Shown: piece after piece, positions 11,401-22,890 of the stretch | How the letters are laid out: each line of letters starts with the position of its first letter | Position numbering within the stretch: position 1 is the first letter of the stretch | Assembly: GCA_948470475.1 (NCBI GenBank) | Contig: OX419336.1 | Location: 3,904,484 to 3,968,483, forward strand | Direction: 5' to 3' | From: Galaxea fascicularis | Lineage: Eukaryota; Cnidaria; Anthozoa; Scleractinia; Euphylliidae | Length of the DNA stretch: 64,000 nt | Program-made: the position numbers and the translations under genes | The notes under the pieces: model-generated | What the model was told of the DNA's origin: nothing | The model's input: only the letters and a program-made list of their open reading frames with translations | The model's database searches: none

Positions 11401-14400
11401 TTAACCCACTCTCAAAGTTTCCAGTTGACGGTCATCAGAACTGAGTTTATTTTAAATAATAATGATAATAATAGATTTGATAACAAACACAAACGTTAAA
11501 ATTCTATATACAATTAGTAAAAAACTATTCAGTCAAAACTTTATTTACAAATTCTTTCCATTAAAAAGAAGAGGAGGAAGAGGAATTCAGAAAAAAAGTT
11601 CAATTGATTTAAAACAAAATACAAAATTAAAATAAAATAAATTGGTTGCTCCTATTTTACAAGCGATAAAATTTCAATTATTTAAAAAAAAAGGCTTTCG
11701 TATTGACTTCTAATATGGAGGTCTACCAACAAAATAAGAAAACAATGATAATCATTAATGATATTAATAATAATAATTATAATAATAAATTATTATTGTT
11801 AATGCTGTTGATGTTACTGTTATTATTGTTTATTACAGTAATAATTATTAATTTTACTATTATTTATTAATTATGGTTGGTTGGTACCTGTGTTAGGAGC
11901 CATTTGAGATTGAGATTATGAAACCAGAGCTGACTGGGGAAGAGTTTAGCAGAAATGTCACTCCCATTGTGCAGGTAAGACAGAAAGAGCTAATTTTTTG
12001 GTCAAACGGGAGATGCATTATAACTAACAGTAACTCAAAGTGTCTACCGGTAGGTCTAAGTTAAGCATTTTTAGAATGTCAAGCACCGTTGTTCAAATTT
12101 CTGCAAGAGAAGTTTTCTTTGAAAAATTCTCCTTGCAATAAGCAAAATAAACAAAATCAAAATTTAATGTATGCTAGCTGTCTCTTTACAAGTGAGGTCA
12201 CAACTGATGTGAATGCACAACAATTTTGTTGAAATACCATTTCCTGCATCATACGGTTTTCAGTATTGATATATTGATACTGTCAAAATGATGTGATTGT
12301 ATTGTTACAATTTTTAATTAGTTTATCACTCATTTGCGAGAAGTTGTTGCAATAGAGAGATTTTGAGATTTCAAGGTATGAATGAGGCAGAGGATGAGTT
12401 GCTGTAAAGCAATGGAAACAAAGGATTTTCAATTGATTTGTTGTTCCTTAGCTTTACTGCAATGAACAGCAAAAACTGGCTGGAAACATAGAGTGTGTAT
12501 TTCAATTCAGTCAAGAGCAAATAAGAGTACAAGCCATTATTTGATATAGTGCGATTGATGCTATCAATATTATTTGAGTGTGCTATCAGTGATCAGTAGC
12601 AAAAATTTGCAGTCAGTTCATAACTTTCATACCAGTTGCGACTATAGTGTAACTATTTCAATGTATTGTTGCACTTGTAAGTAGCTCATTGTGTCTAGTA
12701 GCCTCATGACCTACCCAGACAATATAGTGTTTTCCTTTCATGCTTTCAGGAGTACTTTGAGCATGGCGAGACTGATGATGTTGCGGTAGGTTACAACACA
12801 AGATTCTATTGCAATACGGTTAATAACACTAGGAATGTTAAAAATACTCAATTTGGAAAACCATAAATAGAAAGTACATGATGAACAGATTTTCATCAGG
12901 CGCACGACAGCACGTAAGTTACAATACATTCTGACTCAGAATATCCTAACTTACAATATTTAAATAAATTATAGCTGTCAATTTGTACAGTGTCATTGGC
13001 TGCACACTGTAAGTTGGAGCCCAACAAATTACGAAGGTAATGTGTAGGCGATTGTCCCTTTTAAGCTGGATATTCAACTCAAATTTACAGCCTACACCAT
13101 AAATTGCAACAATAGATATTTTCCCATCCTGAAATATTTTCTTTCATTTCTTTTCTGTCACAGTTGTCCCTTTCAGAACTTAATATTTCTTCAAGCAAAT
13201 ATAAGGTCAGTACCTACCTAACTTATTGTTAAACTGTGGTTAAGGAATGTATGTAAATGGAACTTCTTTATATTTACCAGTTAGCGACCCGTGAGGAGGA
13301 GATGGCTGGATATTTTTTGGGGACAATCTCCATAGGTGGTTCAATATTGCCTTAGAATCATGATTGCTTGCAAAATGTACAAGGCGATGCTTTCCGTTTT
13401 GTTGTATACACTTAATTGAACTTGCTGAAGGTTACTGTTTTTTAACTATTGATAGGCTCTTAAAAGTAAGCTTAAATGACTTGTTCAAAACTTTCTTGAA
13501 AGCGAACTGATATATACATTAAATTGACACAGGTTCCCGCACTTGCAGTCTGCCTTGCACTGGAGAAGAAAGTAAGATACTGCATAGATAATTTATTTCA
13601 GTTGTTGAAAAGGGGTTTCCCTGGGGTGGTCAGTATTCAACTACTGGAAAAGGATGTTTGAATTTTTCCATAGCTCTCCAGTAGAATCACTGTATGTTCG
13701 AGTTGTGTTCTGTAATTAAAAAACAGCATTTACATTATTGAGGATCTTTTATTATTACTACCTGTTCATTACATTCAGGATGACACTATTGAGAGCTTCT
13801 ATTTTGAGAGAGGCAGTACTGTGTATTTTTTGTATCCTACAGGAATATATTAGGAATATATCATTGACAGAGTGAAAGAATTTGGCTCATATCTTATCCA
13901 AATCCACACTTAAGCCAAGACATTTCAACTTATGGATAATACTCAACCATACATTTAAATAATTGTCATTTTAAAGAGAAACTGTGTTTTTGTCTCCTGC
14001 CTTTAAAAAAAAAAGTGTCTTTAAGAATTTCAAAGTTTGCAATAATATAGATGAGATTAGGTAATCATGTTTCTGAAACAATTTTTTTTTGTCAGGCAAC
14101 TCAGAGAGAGATGGCGTCGGTCCTGATCTCAGACCTGTATGGCAAACATCTAAGCCAACATGACATAGCAAAAGGTATGTCACATGCTCTTCAGAGAAGT
14201 GTGTCATTAGTGTGGAAAGCATATTTCCACAACACTGAAACTGAATGATACCTCTAAGTAATGGACTTTTAGGAAAGTCCAGCTATTACAAATAGACTAT
14301 TCACAGTAAAACTTTATTTTATAGGATTCCAGCAGCTACTGGATGACCTAGATGATCTTTCTCTAGACACCCCAGAAGCTCCAGAGGTAATGTCTGCTAC

Positions 14401-17400
14401 ATCAGCAAATGCACAAGGCGAGGTTGGCTTAAATGTTTGCCAGGAAGGAAATCTCCCTAGCAGTGGTTTCATTAAAAGCTGGCAACCAGCAAAATCTGTC
14501 GCCTACTTTGTCTAGATTTTCACTCAAATGATTAAAAAGTGTTCATCAGGTTGCCACCTACTTTGGTTAGCTCAGACAGCTATTCCAAAAAATATCATGA
14601 AACTCCTACCCTAGTATGGTTGGCTTGTTATGCTTTTGGCCTACAATTGACAGCAGGTGTAAACTTCTTTGTCGTTGGTCACTGTTGTCCAAAGCTGATG
14701 TTTCGAAAACATTTCGACTGGCAGTTTGTAAATATGGGCGTGCAACGCATACTAGCTAGCCCTCAACCCACATGAAAAAAAATTCAAACTCTTTATTAAG
14801 CCAGTGAAATATTATATGATCCGTACATAAAAAGGGAACATCAGACTTTGAATTAATTGCTATTGTAGCAGTGAGCAGGCATCATGTCGATATTTGTTTC
14901 TGGAAGTCAGAGAGAGAAGAAAAGAGTTGTTTATGTAAAGCCAGTGGGAGATCACAAGAGTGTTTCTTCAGAGTGTTCAGGGAGTTTTGCATTATGAGTC
15001 AGTTTGGACTTATCTGTTTATCTCCTCCTTTTCTTAAGATTGTGGGGAAGTTCATTGCCCGTGCCATTGCTGATGACTGTCTACCCCCGGCGTTTGTCAA
15101 CAATATGGGAGACACTCCTTCCGATTCAAAGCAGGCGTAAGTTAACTGCTGGGTATATATAGCCCTTCTGTTTGATATTCTATGCATGTGAATGCTGGGT
15201 TAAGTCTTGCTCTCAGATGTGAAATCATCCTCAAACTCATTTTGATAGTTCAGTAATGTTATTGTTAGTGTTTTTGTGTGTAAGTTAGTGTTCCTGGATC
15301 TATCTTTTTGTTCTTTGTAATTCCCAGTAATGTTGTTTCTAATGAAAAATTTTCAAGCTTGTAAGTGTTATGGTTCAACATTGTGGAAAGCAAGGAGTCA
15401 AGCGAGTAATTATGATCCTTTGGTGCAGAAGCCATTATTTCGTTATTATTTTCAACTGGTACATTATTGTAATGAGCTCTTCATCAAATAACGTTTGTTC
15501 TGTAACAGGAAAGCTCTGACTGAAGCCGATGTGTTGTTGAGAATGAAGCATGGCATGGTGCGTTTGGACAGTGTGTGGGGTGTGGTCGGAGGAAGACGCC
15601 CTGTAAAACACCTAGTGAAAAAGGTAAGCTCTTGTAAGGAAAATTACAGTGCTTTATTCTTTTGGCCATATCTGCAGGACTAAAAATGAGTGATTGCCTG
15701 GTCACAAAGGGCAATTAAAAACTGACCAGGGCCACTTAAAGTTCAGATTTGATTGCCCGTTATAAAAAGTTACGATGTATGACAAGTATGAAGTCAATAG
15801 AAATAAGATAAAATCTTCTTTCATTGGAGTACTTTTTTTTCTTTCCCTTCCTAACCAATTCTATTAGATTTTTAGTTGTGCAGTGCAAAATTCAAAGCTA
15901 TTCTTTAGTGCTTCACAATATATCTAGATGCCATTTTGATTTTACTCACACAAATCCAGACTTACCCAGAGTTTTATGCAGTACACCAAAATCTCAAATG
16001 ATTACCTTATTTCTAGGGATCATGGTTAAAAATGTTTTTTTCTGTTTTGAGGGCCACTTTATTTTGACCTGTACAACTAATAATTCAAGAATACTAGCCT
16101 GTGTCCATGGTTACCAAGCACTGAAGTTAATTTTTAGCCTTGGATCTGGGTTTTTCCGTTTCTGCACTTACATACATACATAGTTTTACATACATACATA
16201 GTTTATTTGATTACGCAGGTTACAGAATATGCAAGGCTAAAGTCCTGATGTGGACCTGCCTATCTATCTATCTTAGTATTCAACTCTTAGTACTAATCAT
16301 GCTCAGATCAACAATTTTTTTTTATTAGTATGTACTTGCATGTGACTAGAAGCAAGCATCAGATGAAAAGTGAATGATTATGAGCTAAATTGTTTTTGCC
16401 TTATAGATGGTGTTGTTGCTGAAAGAGTACTTGTCCTCAGAAGACGTTGAAGAAGTAAGTCTTAGTAAAAACAAATGTCTTGTTAAGTCTTTGATTTCCT
16501 AGCATCCCTTTGGTGTGGTGTGGCTTGAAACAATAGCATGGCACAGTTGCTATGTAACACAATACTAAGTGAACCTAGTACTGTTGTGAATTTTTTTGCA
16601 GTTGAATTTGCTAATTGTTACAGGGTTTTATAAAATGTTTTTCCCATTAGTCTTAGCCAACACATTTCTTTGCATTTTGCTTGACAATATCCCTCTGAAT
16701 AAGAGACGAAAGCCTGTGGTCTTTTAAGAACCACAGTCAAATTTTTGGAGGAAATGAGTGAAACAAATAATGGGAATGCCTTGAGGGATGAGTGGATTAA
16801 AAAACACCAGTAAGGGTTTTGATAGACATTGTTTTAACAGTATATGCTTGTGCTGTTACTTCTTATAAGAATTTAACCATGCCTGTATTTTCTTCCCAGG
16901 CAAGCCGCTGTGTCCATGACTTGGAAGTACCTCATTTCTACCATGAGCTAATTTATGAGGTAAAAAAGTGAGGAATAGGCCATTTTGCAGTTGTTCGCTC
17001 TGTGACCTGGCCTATGAATGGCAGCGAGGTTGCCGGTGGCATTGTATTGATAGAGACCTCGCTCCTTTTATCATGTAAATCATGTGGATGTAATGTTAAC
17101 TAGTCTGCATTTACATAAGAAAAACAGAAAGGTTTGTATCAAAACAAGGTCACCCTCAGCCTCGCTTCCATTCACAGGCCAGGTAACTCAGCCACAACTG
17201 TACTATTTAAGGATTTATTGGCTTTCTCTGTTCCACTTCTAAGGGTGAACTTAATTTTAGCTTAAGTATATTCTGGACGAGCCAGTATAAACCGTAAGTC
17301 GTGGAAAAAAGAAGGGATCTCAATGCAAGGTGTTTCTGGGAACAGGTTAACCCTAGAACCTATGACATCAAAATACTCATTCTCCCCACTTTTTTCCTCT

Positions 17401-19799
17401 TTATTTCCAATGGTTTTAGCTGCTGTCCCTATTGCCATGACTGTTTCCATGTACCCCATCAGGTTGCATGGAGACAAGACGATTATATTTATTATGACTA
17501 AAGGGCAAAGTTACTGAACACTGATTGGCTGAGACAGAGGGCATTTTTTCTTAATCAAGAGCATTTTTAGTGATCAAGAGGGCCGATTACTATGTTTTTT
17601 GTAAATCACTTCAAACAAACTTAACAATGGCCAACGTGATTCATTTGAAACGAAATTTGTTTTTTTGGCAAGGACTTGGGTTAAATCTCATTGAATCGAT
17701 GCTTGGTTAGATTTGATTGAAATTTGTATTCGCATCAAGTGGGCTTTCAATAAGAATTGAATAAGCCGCATGCACGATTCCTTAATTAGTTTTGCCCTTT
17801 TAGTGATAAACAAGTAATCGCCTGTTTCCTCGTAAAATTAGGGATAAATCATCACTTTTGTTTTCAGACGTTGCTGAAATTGCCCGAGTCGCGCAGCGAC
17901 GAGGGCAATTTTGGCAACTTCTGAAAACATGCGTGATGAGTAATCGTTAATTTTACTCGGCCCCATGTGACTTTCTGATCTTTTTGTGGTGGTTTATCTC
18001 TTTACAGGCTATTGTTATGATGCTGGAAGATGGGCATGAACGAGTCATGACATTGATAAAGAACTTGTTTAAGTTCTTTTCACAGACCAACATCGTAAAG
18101 CCAGATCAGATTAAAAATGTAAGCATCATATTCACTAGAACTTTACCTCGTTTATCTGACAGTTTCCTTATAGAAGGCATCTGCAAATTATTAGGAAGCT
18201 AAAAAGAAGTATGTATTAACACATCCTTTCAATTCCACAGGGATTTGAACGAGTGTTTGACTCGTTTGCCGACATTCAGCTGGATATTCCCAATGCACAC
18301 ACCATCCTGGAGAAATTCACCGACATGTGTGCATGTGACGGAATTATTCCATTCTCCTTTACTCTGAAAGTGCCATCCAGGTATTAAACTACTTCTAATA
18401 ACTCTCTACTCCTACTGTAAGCAAAGGACCATTGGTTATACAGTTGCTTATTTCCATAACAAACTGCGGCTTTTTGTATGGACAAAACATACATGGCTGT
18501 GCTCTGTGGCGACTTACTTTTAGGAAATATTAGTTTTTGCACCAAACTTATAGGCTGGGCGCCTTGGATTTCAAGGGATAAGAGATTTCGGGTGGCCAGC
18601 TGTTTTGCTTAGAGCACGGAGTTGACATGTGGTCAGGGCAACAATCAATTTAAATTAAAAACCATTGTCCTCCGCGAGGTAAAAACTATAATTGCTAAGA
18701 CTAAAAATTAATCTTTCAAAATTATTGTACCGAAAATTGAAACATTCTGATTTCTGATTAGTCTCCTTCGCAGCCGTTTTTGGGCTGTCACGCAACGCTC
18801 CCCCCAAAGGAACGGCTGCTTAAACCCGAACCACATTCCTTTCCCTTTGTTTTAGGATCATGAGGTGACAAAATAATCCACCAATCACTCGGCGCCTTTT
18901 GAACGGAGTGAAACGATGACAAAGACACAGCCGTAATTAGAGCGCATTTGAGCGCTCAACTTCACGTGTCGCATAGCTCTCTAAGAAGCTACAACACTAA
19001 AGAAAGGATAAAGAGACGAATAGTCGCAAAAGAAACACAACGTCTTGCTTCAAAACCAAATAACCGGGCCCGGTAATGTACAAGCACTGCAAGATAAAGA
19101 TGATTATATTATGCGGCTCAAAATTCCTATCCTTGATAACAAGAGAGAGGCTGTTCTGTCACTGAACGCATTGAAACGAGCCAAACCAAAGCTAGACAAA
19201 ATGCTTCAGATGGAATATAAAGGACCACAGTCGCTAGACAAACAACCAGGGTCAAAACAAACAGGCGATAAATGCAGAATTTAAACCTAGAAATGACCAT
19301 TGGTATCAAAATACATTACATGCGACATTTAAACACATGGCTGTTTCAATCACCATCACCATCATGCTATCCTCTAAACCACCGTGTTGCCCCACTTAAA
19401 ACAAGCAAGAAGCTAAATCGGTAAATAGAACCGAGATAGAAGCGGCAAACGCGCGAACAGGAGTCGTGTAGGCCTTCCAACCCCATTTTACCACACCGAT
19501 AGCACACGAGCTGTGATTAGCCAAATGGTCTTGGCGCGACTGCCTCAGGATTATGTGAGGGGAGCTGTGATTGGCTAAAGCATGGAAAGGAATGTGGTTC
19601 GGGTTTAAGCAGCCGTTCCTTTGGGGGGAGCGTTGCGTGACAGCCCAAAAAACGGCTGCGAAGGAGACTAATTTCTGATAGTCTTATTCAGATATCTGTT
19701 AGTGGCGGGTTTGCCATCCTCTAACATCTCTTTTTCTACGTTTTCAGGGGCCGCAAACGCTTTGTGAGTGAAGGTGATGGAGGAACCATTAAAGCTTGA
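8420..19799 (+). CDS. PDCD4: Programmed cell death protein 4 (PDCD4), translation inhibitor
   Basis: Fifteen coding exons join in frame to 449 aa (human PDCD4 is 469): 8420-8696, 11146-11258, 11897-11974, 12750-12785, 13164-13205, 13533-13571, 14096-14174, 14325-14386, 15039-15136, 15509-15623, 16407-16454, 16900-16959, 18008-18118, 18241-18380 and 19748-19799. PDCD4 binds the helicase eIF4A through two MA3 domains and blocks cap-dependent translation, shuttling between nucleus and cytoplasm. Visible signs are the basic RGLPKKGGAGGKGTWG motif across exons 1-2, a first MA3 domain near residues 145-260 (NVTPIVQEYFEHGETDDV, VPALAVCLALEKK, REMASVLISDLYG), a second near 312-425 (LKEYLSSEDVEEASRCVHDL, EVPHFYHELIYEAIVMMLE), and the C-terminal GRKRFVSEGDGG signature. 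The start gives MASSPSSGS with a serine-rich, basic N-terminus including RVRSKS (residues 22-27), an RxRxxS kinase-type motif. The DSGxxS degron of vertebrate PDCD4 is not seen. An AATAAA follows at about 19847. Confidence 0.96.
8697..11145 (+). other. PDCD4 intron 1; no other gene seen
   Basis: This is the largest intron of the gene at about 2.4 kb. It opens with GTAAGC and closes with a tract ending in ACTAG. A weak 9-bp inverted pair (CCAGACAGA/TCTGTCTGG) lies near 10023-10054. No coding sequence or complete repeat element is recognised in it. Confidence 0.6.
11455..11855 (+). repeat. AAT-flanked dispersed repeat, copy 1
   Basis: About 400 bp in a PDCD4 intron starts and ends in AAT/ATT microsatellite. 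The interior contains ACAAACACAAACGTTAAAAT, ACTATTCAGTCAAAAC and TTGACTTCTAATATGGA. The reverse complement of the same series occurs at 40322-40682 in a CFAP43 intron. It is probably a nonautonomous element that carries or seeds microsatellite tails. No coding capacity is seen. Confidence 0.6.
16999..17190. mobile_element. Inverted-repeat element in PDCD4 intron
   Basis: The left end CTGTGACCTGGCCTATGAAT with GGCAGCGAGG is matched in reverse by CCTCGCTTCCATTCACAGG and CCAGGTAACTCAG at the right end. The interior carries ATCATGTAAATCATGTGG and GTATCAAAACAAGGTCACC. Related interior pieces (ACCTTGTTTTGATACAAA, ATGTAAATCATG) recur at about 47790-47935, pointing to a shared family. Confidence 0.6.
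17840..17960. repeat. GC-rich hairpin in PDCD4 intron
   Basis: AAATTGCCC with TCGC faces GCGA with GGGCAATTT across a very short loop at 17877-17912. It is flanked by the outer inverted pair TGTTTTCAGA/TCTGAAAACA and ATCATCAC/GTGATGA. It ends about 50 bp before exon 13 and is probably a decayed foldback element. Confidence 0.5.
18759..19670. mobile_element. Mutator-like nonautonomous element, 912 bp, in last PDCD4 intron
   Basis: Terminal inverted repeats of about 87 bp begin TAGTCTCCTTCGCAGCCG and run to ACCACATTCCTTTCC, with a single indel between the two arms. The 9-bp ATTTCTGAT is repeated exactly on each side (18750-18758 and 19671-19679). Long terminal repeats with a 9-bp target duplication fit the Mutator (MULE) superfamily. 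The interior holds only one small ORF (19045-19284) without recognised transposase motifs, so the copy is nonautonomous. The near-identity of the arms suggests a fairly recent insertion. Confidence 0.82.
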
Positions 19800-20437
19800 C
19801 TTCCAGCGTGTTCAGTCATGACCCATCAAGAAGCCAGATGACCTCAATAAATTTCTTAATAAGGCCTACTTCAATAGGGAGAGCATTCTTGTCTATATAG
19901 CAACCAAGTCACTGACAGACTCATACCAGGGGATAGATTCACAGAATTCAAACTGTGATGTTAAGATTAGCAATGCTTAACGTTTCTTTCTTTTAACTTG
20001 ATAAGGAGAGCTTTGTGAATGTGACCCCGGGCTTCCTATGACAGGCTGGTATGGTGTCTGTTATTTGGTAGTCTTGTGTTCTTATGTCGCAGGGCAACTG
20101 CCAAATAGCAAATCTGAAGGACACTACTTCAAGTGTGTTGATCATTGTAATCTGTTGTGGTCTGGGTGCTATCTCTCGCCAACCCCATCATTCCCTAAAT
20201 AAGAAAAATTTCACGACATTCATTGCGGAAAAATATTCAAGGCAGGGCAACAAAACAAAAACAAAAACCTTAATTGTGTGTGTCTTAACTGTTTTTTTAA
20301 GTTTAGCAGGTTTTAAGAAGAATTTAGTTGAGGTGGGCAGAAGAACTTTTAGTTTTCCGTCAGAAATGAGACCTTTGTAAACAGCCAACCTAACAACCTG
20401 ATTTCTGGAGGCTTTTGCTTCTTTATGCTGGTATTTA

Positions 20438-20709
20438 GAGCGGTTTTCAATTAAAACCAAAGCCATTACTCTGACCAATCACGACAGACGCAAACAGCGC
20501 AATGGGCCAATCACAACACGAAGCAGTTTCATGTAACCGGTGCTAAAAAGCGCGGGAAAATGCGCGCGGGCCAAGTCGTGATTGGTTTTGGTTTTGCTTC
20601 TCATTGGTTGAAAAAAGTGGCGTGAGTTTTGCTGGCCAATCACAGAGGGAAGAAAAGCAAAAATTAAGCAAACGCAATTTATTTTCAACACTCAATTGAC
20701 AACCGCTCC
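20438..20709. mobile_element. ATTGG-rich dispersed repeat with inverted ends
   Basis: The ends are inverted: GAGCGGTTTTCAATT at the left and AATTGACAACCGCTC at the right. The interior has repeated TGACCAATCAC, TGATTGG and GCGCGGGAAAA motifs. Related, more diverged copies occur at about 20920-21120, 36186-36440, 39010-39262 and 43092-43245, and a fragment at 2540-2600. It is noncoding and probably a MITE family of this genome. Confidence 0.6.
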
Positions 20710-20919
20710 GTTACTCCTTGTAAAGTGACTCGTTGTTCCCTTTTGTTAGTGGTCTTAAAAAGAAGTTATAACTTCTGGTGAAAAGTTGTTTCTTATAAAC
20801 GGTAGACTCTCTCGTTCAGTACTAAATTAGATGGCACTGAGAAAGCTCAGGAAGCGTATTCCATTTTTAGGCAATAGTTTGGAAAACTGGTATATACAAT
20901 TTGAATTGTATAGAGTGAT

Positions 20920-21120
20920 TTGAAAACAAAACCAAAGCAGTCATTCTGGGCAATGACAACACACGCGAACGATTAAATGAACCAATCAGACTTCGGATTA
21001 ATTACACGTGACCTGTGCCAAGCGCGGGAAAATTGTGATTTTGCTTCTGATTGGTCGAGGAAGTGACACGAGTGTTACTTGCCTATCATAGAGTTAAGTA
21101 ATACAAAACGAAAGCAAACA
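20920..21120. repeat. ATTGG-rich dispersed repeat, diverged copy
   Basis: This is related to 20438-20709 through AAAACCAAAGCAGTCATTCT, ACCAATCAGACTTCGGATTA, GCGCGGGAAAATTGTGAT and GCTTCTGATTGGTCGAGGAA. The ends are worn. It is noncoding. Confidence 0.5.
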
Positions 21121-22143
21121 AGAACCAGTTCTCGAAATTTGTCTTCGTCTTGGCTGCCTGATGGTTACCGTAATTTACTTTCTTTCGGTCCTTTGTCTTT
21201 TGGTCGAATTCGTGGTTTGTGCTGTAAAGAATTTGAAAGTTGCATTTTCATCAGATTTCTTTCGCGCTAAACTAATAAGGGTAAGTCTTGGTTTACTTAT
21301 TCAAACGCGCTGTCTCCCTGTTCCTATGTGTAAATTGTACAGAATCTCTGGCTTCAAAAACTTTATAAACAAATAAAAAAAAGTCAAACTGGTACATCTG
21401 TTTGTCTTGTTACAGATTCATCGCAGTGAACAAGGCGGAATGTAGTCTGTTCCATACTTTTACGGTTTTAGCCCATCTTCCCTTGATACCGGCGTATTTT
21501 CTACCAGTTTTTTGGTCTGCAAAATTACTTTGCACGAAAAACAACCCGATTGCTTACTCGTCTTTCTCCACTTTGGATATGAGAACGGTGCGTGATGAGT
21601 CTTCCCCGAGAAAGAAAACAACTTCCAACGCGCTGTTATCAAGGCAATTTAGTTAATCATTGCAGTTGCTCACACTCGTGTAACTATTTCAAACTCTATA
21701 TACACGCAAAGAAAACACCTGGGTTTACAGCCTTAAACAAATGGTCCTGATTAACACTCAAATTTTAATTTTACGAGATAGTAAGTATTTATTGACTGAG
21801 TGGGAGGGCCGGACGGGACCGAGCGCAGAAGTATTTTATCGTATGACCGCAGTTGAGTGTTAAAAATTTTGCAAATGCTTAAACTTGAAAGGGATGTTAA
21901 CGCAAATATCAGACTGGCATTTGTTCGCAACAAAACATGAAACGCTGAATTTACAAATAATTTTTTTTTTTTACCAATTGTACTCGGGAATATGAATAAA
22001 CTCGGAATCGAAAAGCGGGCAAGTCATTCACAAGTCTGAAAACTGTTACAATTCTTTTATGTTGATTGGCTAACTTCTGCTTGAGCGGGGCCGCACGGCT
22101 TTTTCCGAACCGCCTCACGTCATTTTGCAATTGAGTTTTTAAT

Positions 22144-22603
22144 ACGCTGTGTCTATATGCCCGGCAGCCGGGAAGATCTCGAAAAAACTAAATGCCCAAC
22201 AGTCATACATTTTATAGATCTAAAGGAAATGCTTTAAACTAGCCTTTGGAAAGTGTCCTATCTTCGTTCGGATTTGCCATGCGATGGGGAAAAGGAGGGT
22301 GGCTCTGCTGCTAACTAGTTTGGCTTGCCTGAGCTCAGAATAAAATCGCCCCATTGCGACACTTGAAAACATTTTCCTGAGCGAGAACCGTGCCCGTGAG
22401 TAGGACAGATCCCCGGGACAAATCACGCTACGAAAATTTTTCTTAAGAAGCCGCTCTCCTTTTCCCCATCGCATGGCAAATTCCAACAAAGATAAGACAC
22501 TTTTCAAAGGCTAGTTCAAAGCATTTGCTTTAAATCTATAAAAATGTCTGACTGCCGGGCATTTAGCTTTTTTGAGACCCTGCCGGGCATATAGCCACAG
22601 CGT
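22144..22603. mobile_element. Foldback element upstream of CFAP43
   Basis: About 460 bp with arms of about 150 bp. The left arm contains CTATATGCCCGGCAG, TTTATAGATCTAAAGGAAAT and TTTGCCATGCGATGGGGAAA. The right arm holds their reverse complements in mirror order (22450-22603). Only about 145 bp of unpaired DNA lies between. It ends 288 bp before the CFAP43 start codon. No ORF of note is present. Confidence 0.78.
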
Positions 22604-22793
22604 TTTTATAGGATTGCGTGTGAGCGGGACCGTATCAAATAAAGAACAGACAAGTATCAGAAACTCGCAATAATGTAGTGAACAGTGCCTTTTGCTCGTT
22701 CTGATTGGATAGTCGGACGTTAAGTAATTTTCAGTCAGTGATCTCGCACAGCGAACTGGAGCGAACGAACAAGCAGCAGCGTTGGTCAGCGGA

Positions 22794-22810
22794 GTTGCAT
22801 CCATAGCAAC
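22794..22810 (+). promoter_or_regulatory. Candidate RFX X-box upstream of CFAP43
   Basis: GTTGCATCCATAGCAAC has a perfect right half-site (AGCAAC, consensus RGYAAC) preceded by AT and a degenerate left half-site. It lies about 81 bp before the CFAP43 ATG. RFX factors bind imperfect inverted repeats of this kind in promoters of ciliary genes. The match is by eye only. Confidence 0.45.
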
Positions 22811-22890
22811 AGCGCAAGAGAGCGCAAGAGAAATAGAAATGGCGGAGAAGTGCAAGGATTTCTGAATGCTTATATATTTTAACTTAAAGA

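Larger units (their letters stand above)
19800..22143. other. PDCD4 3' flank and spacer before CFAP43
   Basis: The first few hundred bases are presumably the PDCD4 3' untranslated region. The rest contains two copies of a dispersed repeat rich in ATTGG/CCAAT (20438-20709 and 20920-21120). No supportable gene is seen. Confidence 0.5.

Noticed and set aside
19045..19284. 79-codon ORF inside the Mutator-like element
   Set aside because: No transposase motif is visible, and an ORF of this length is expected by chance. It is mentioned only within the element.
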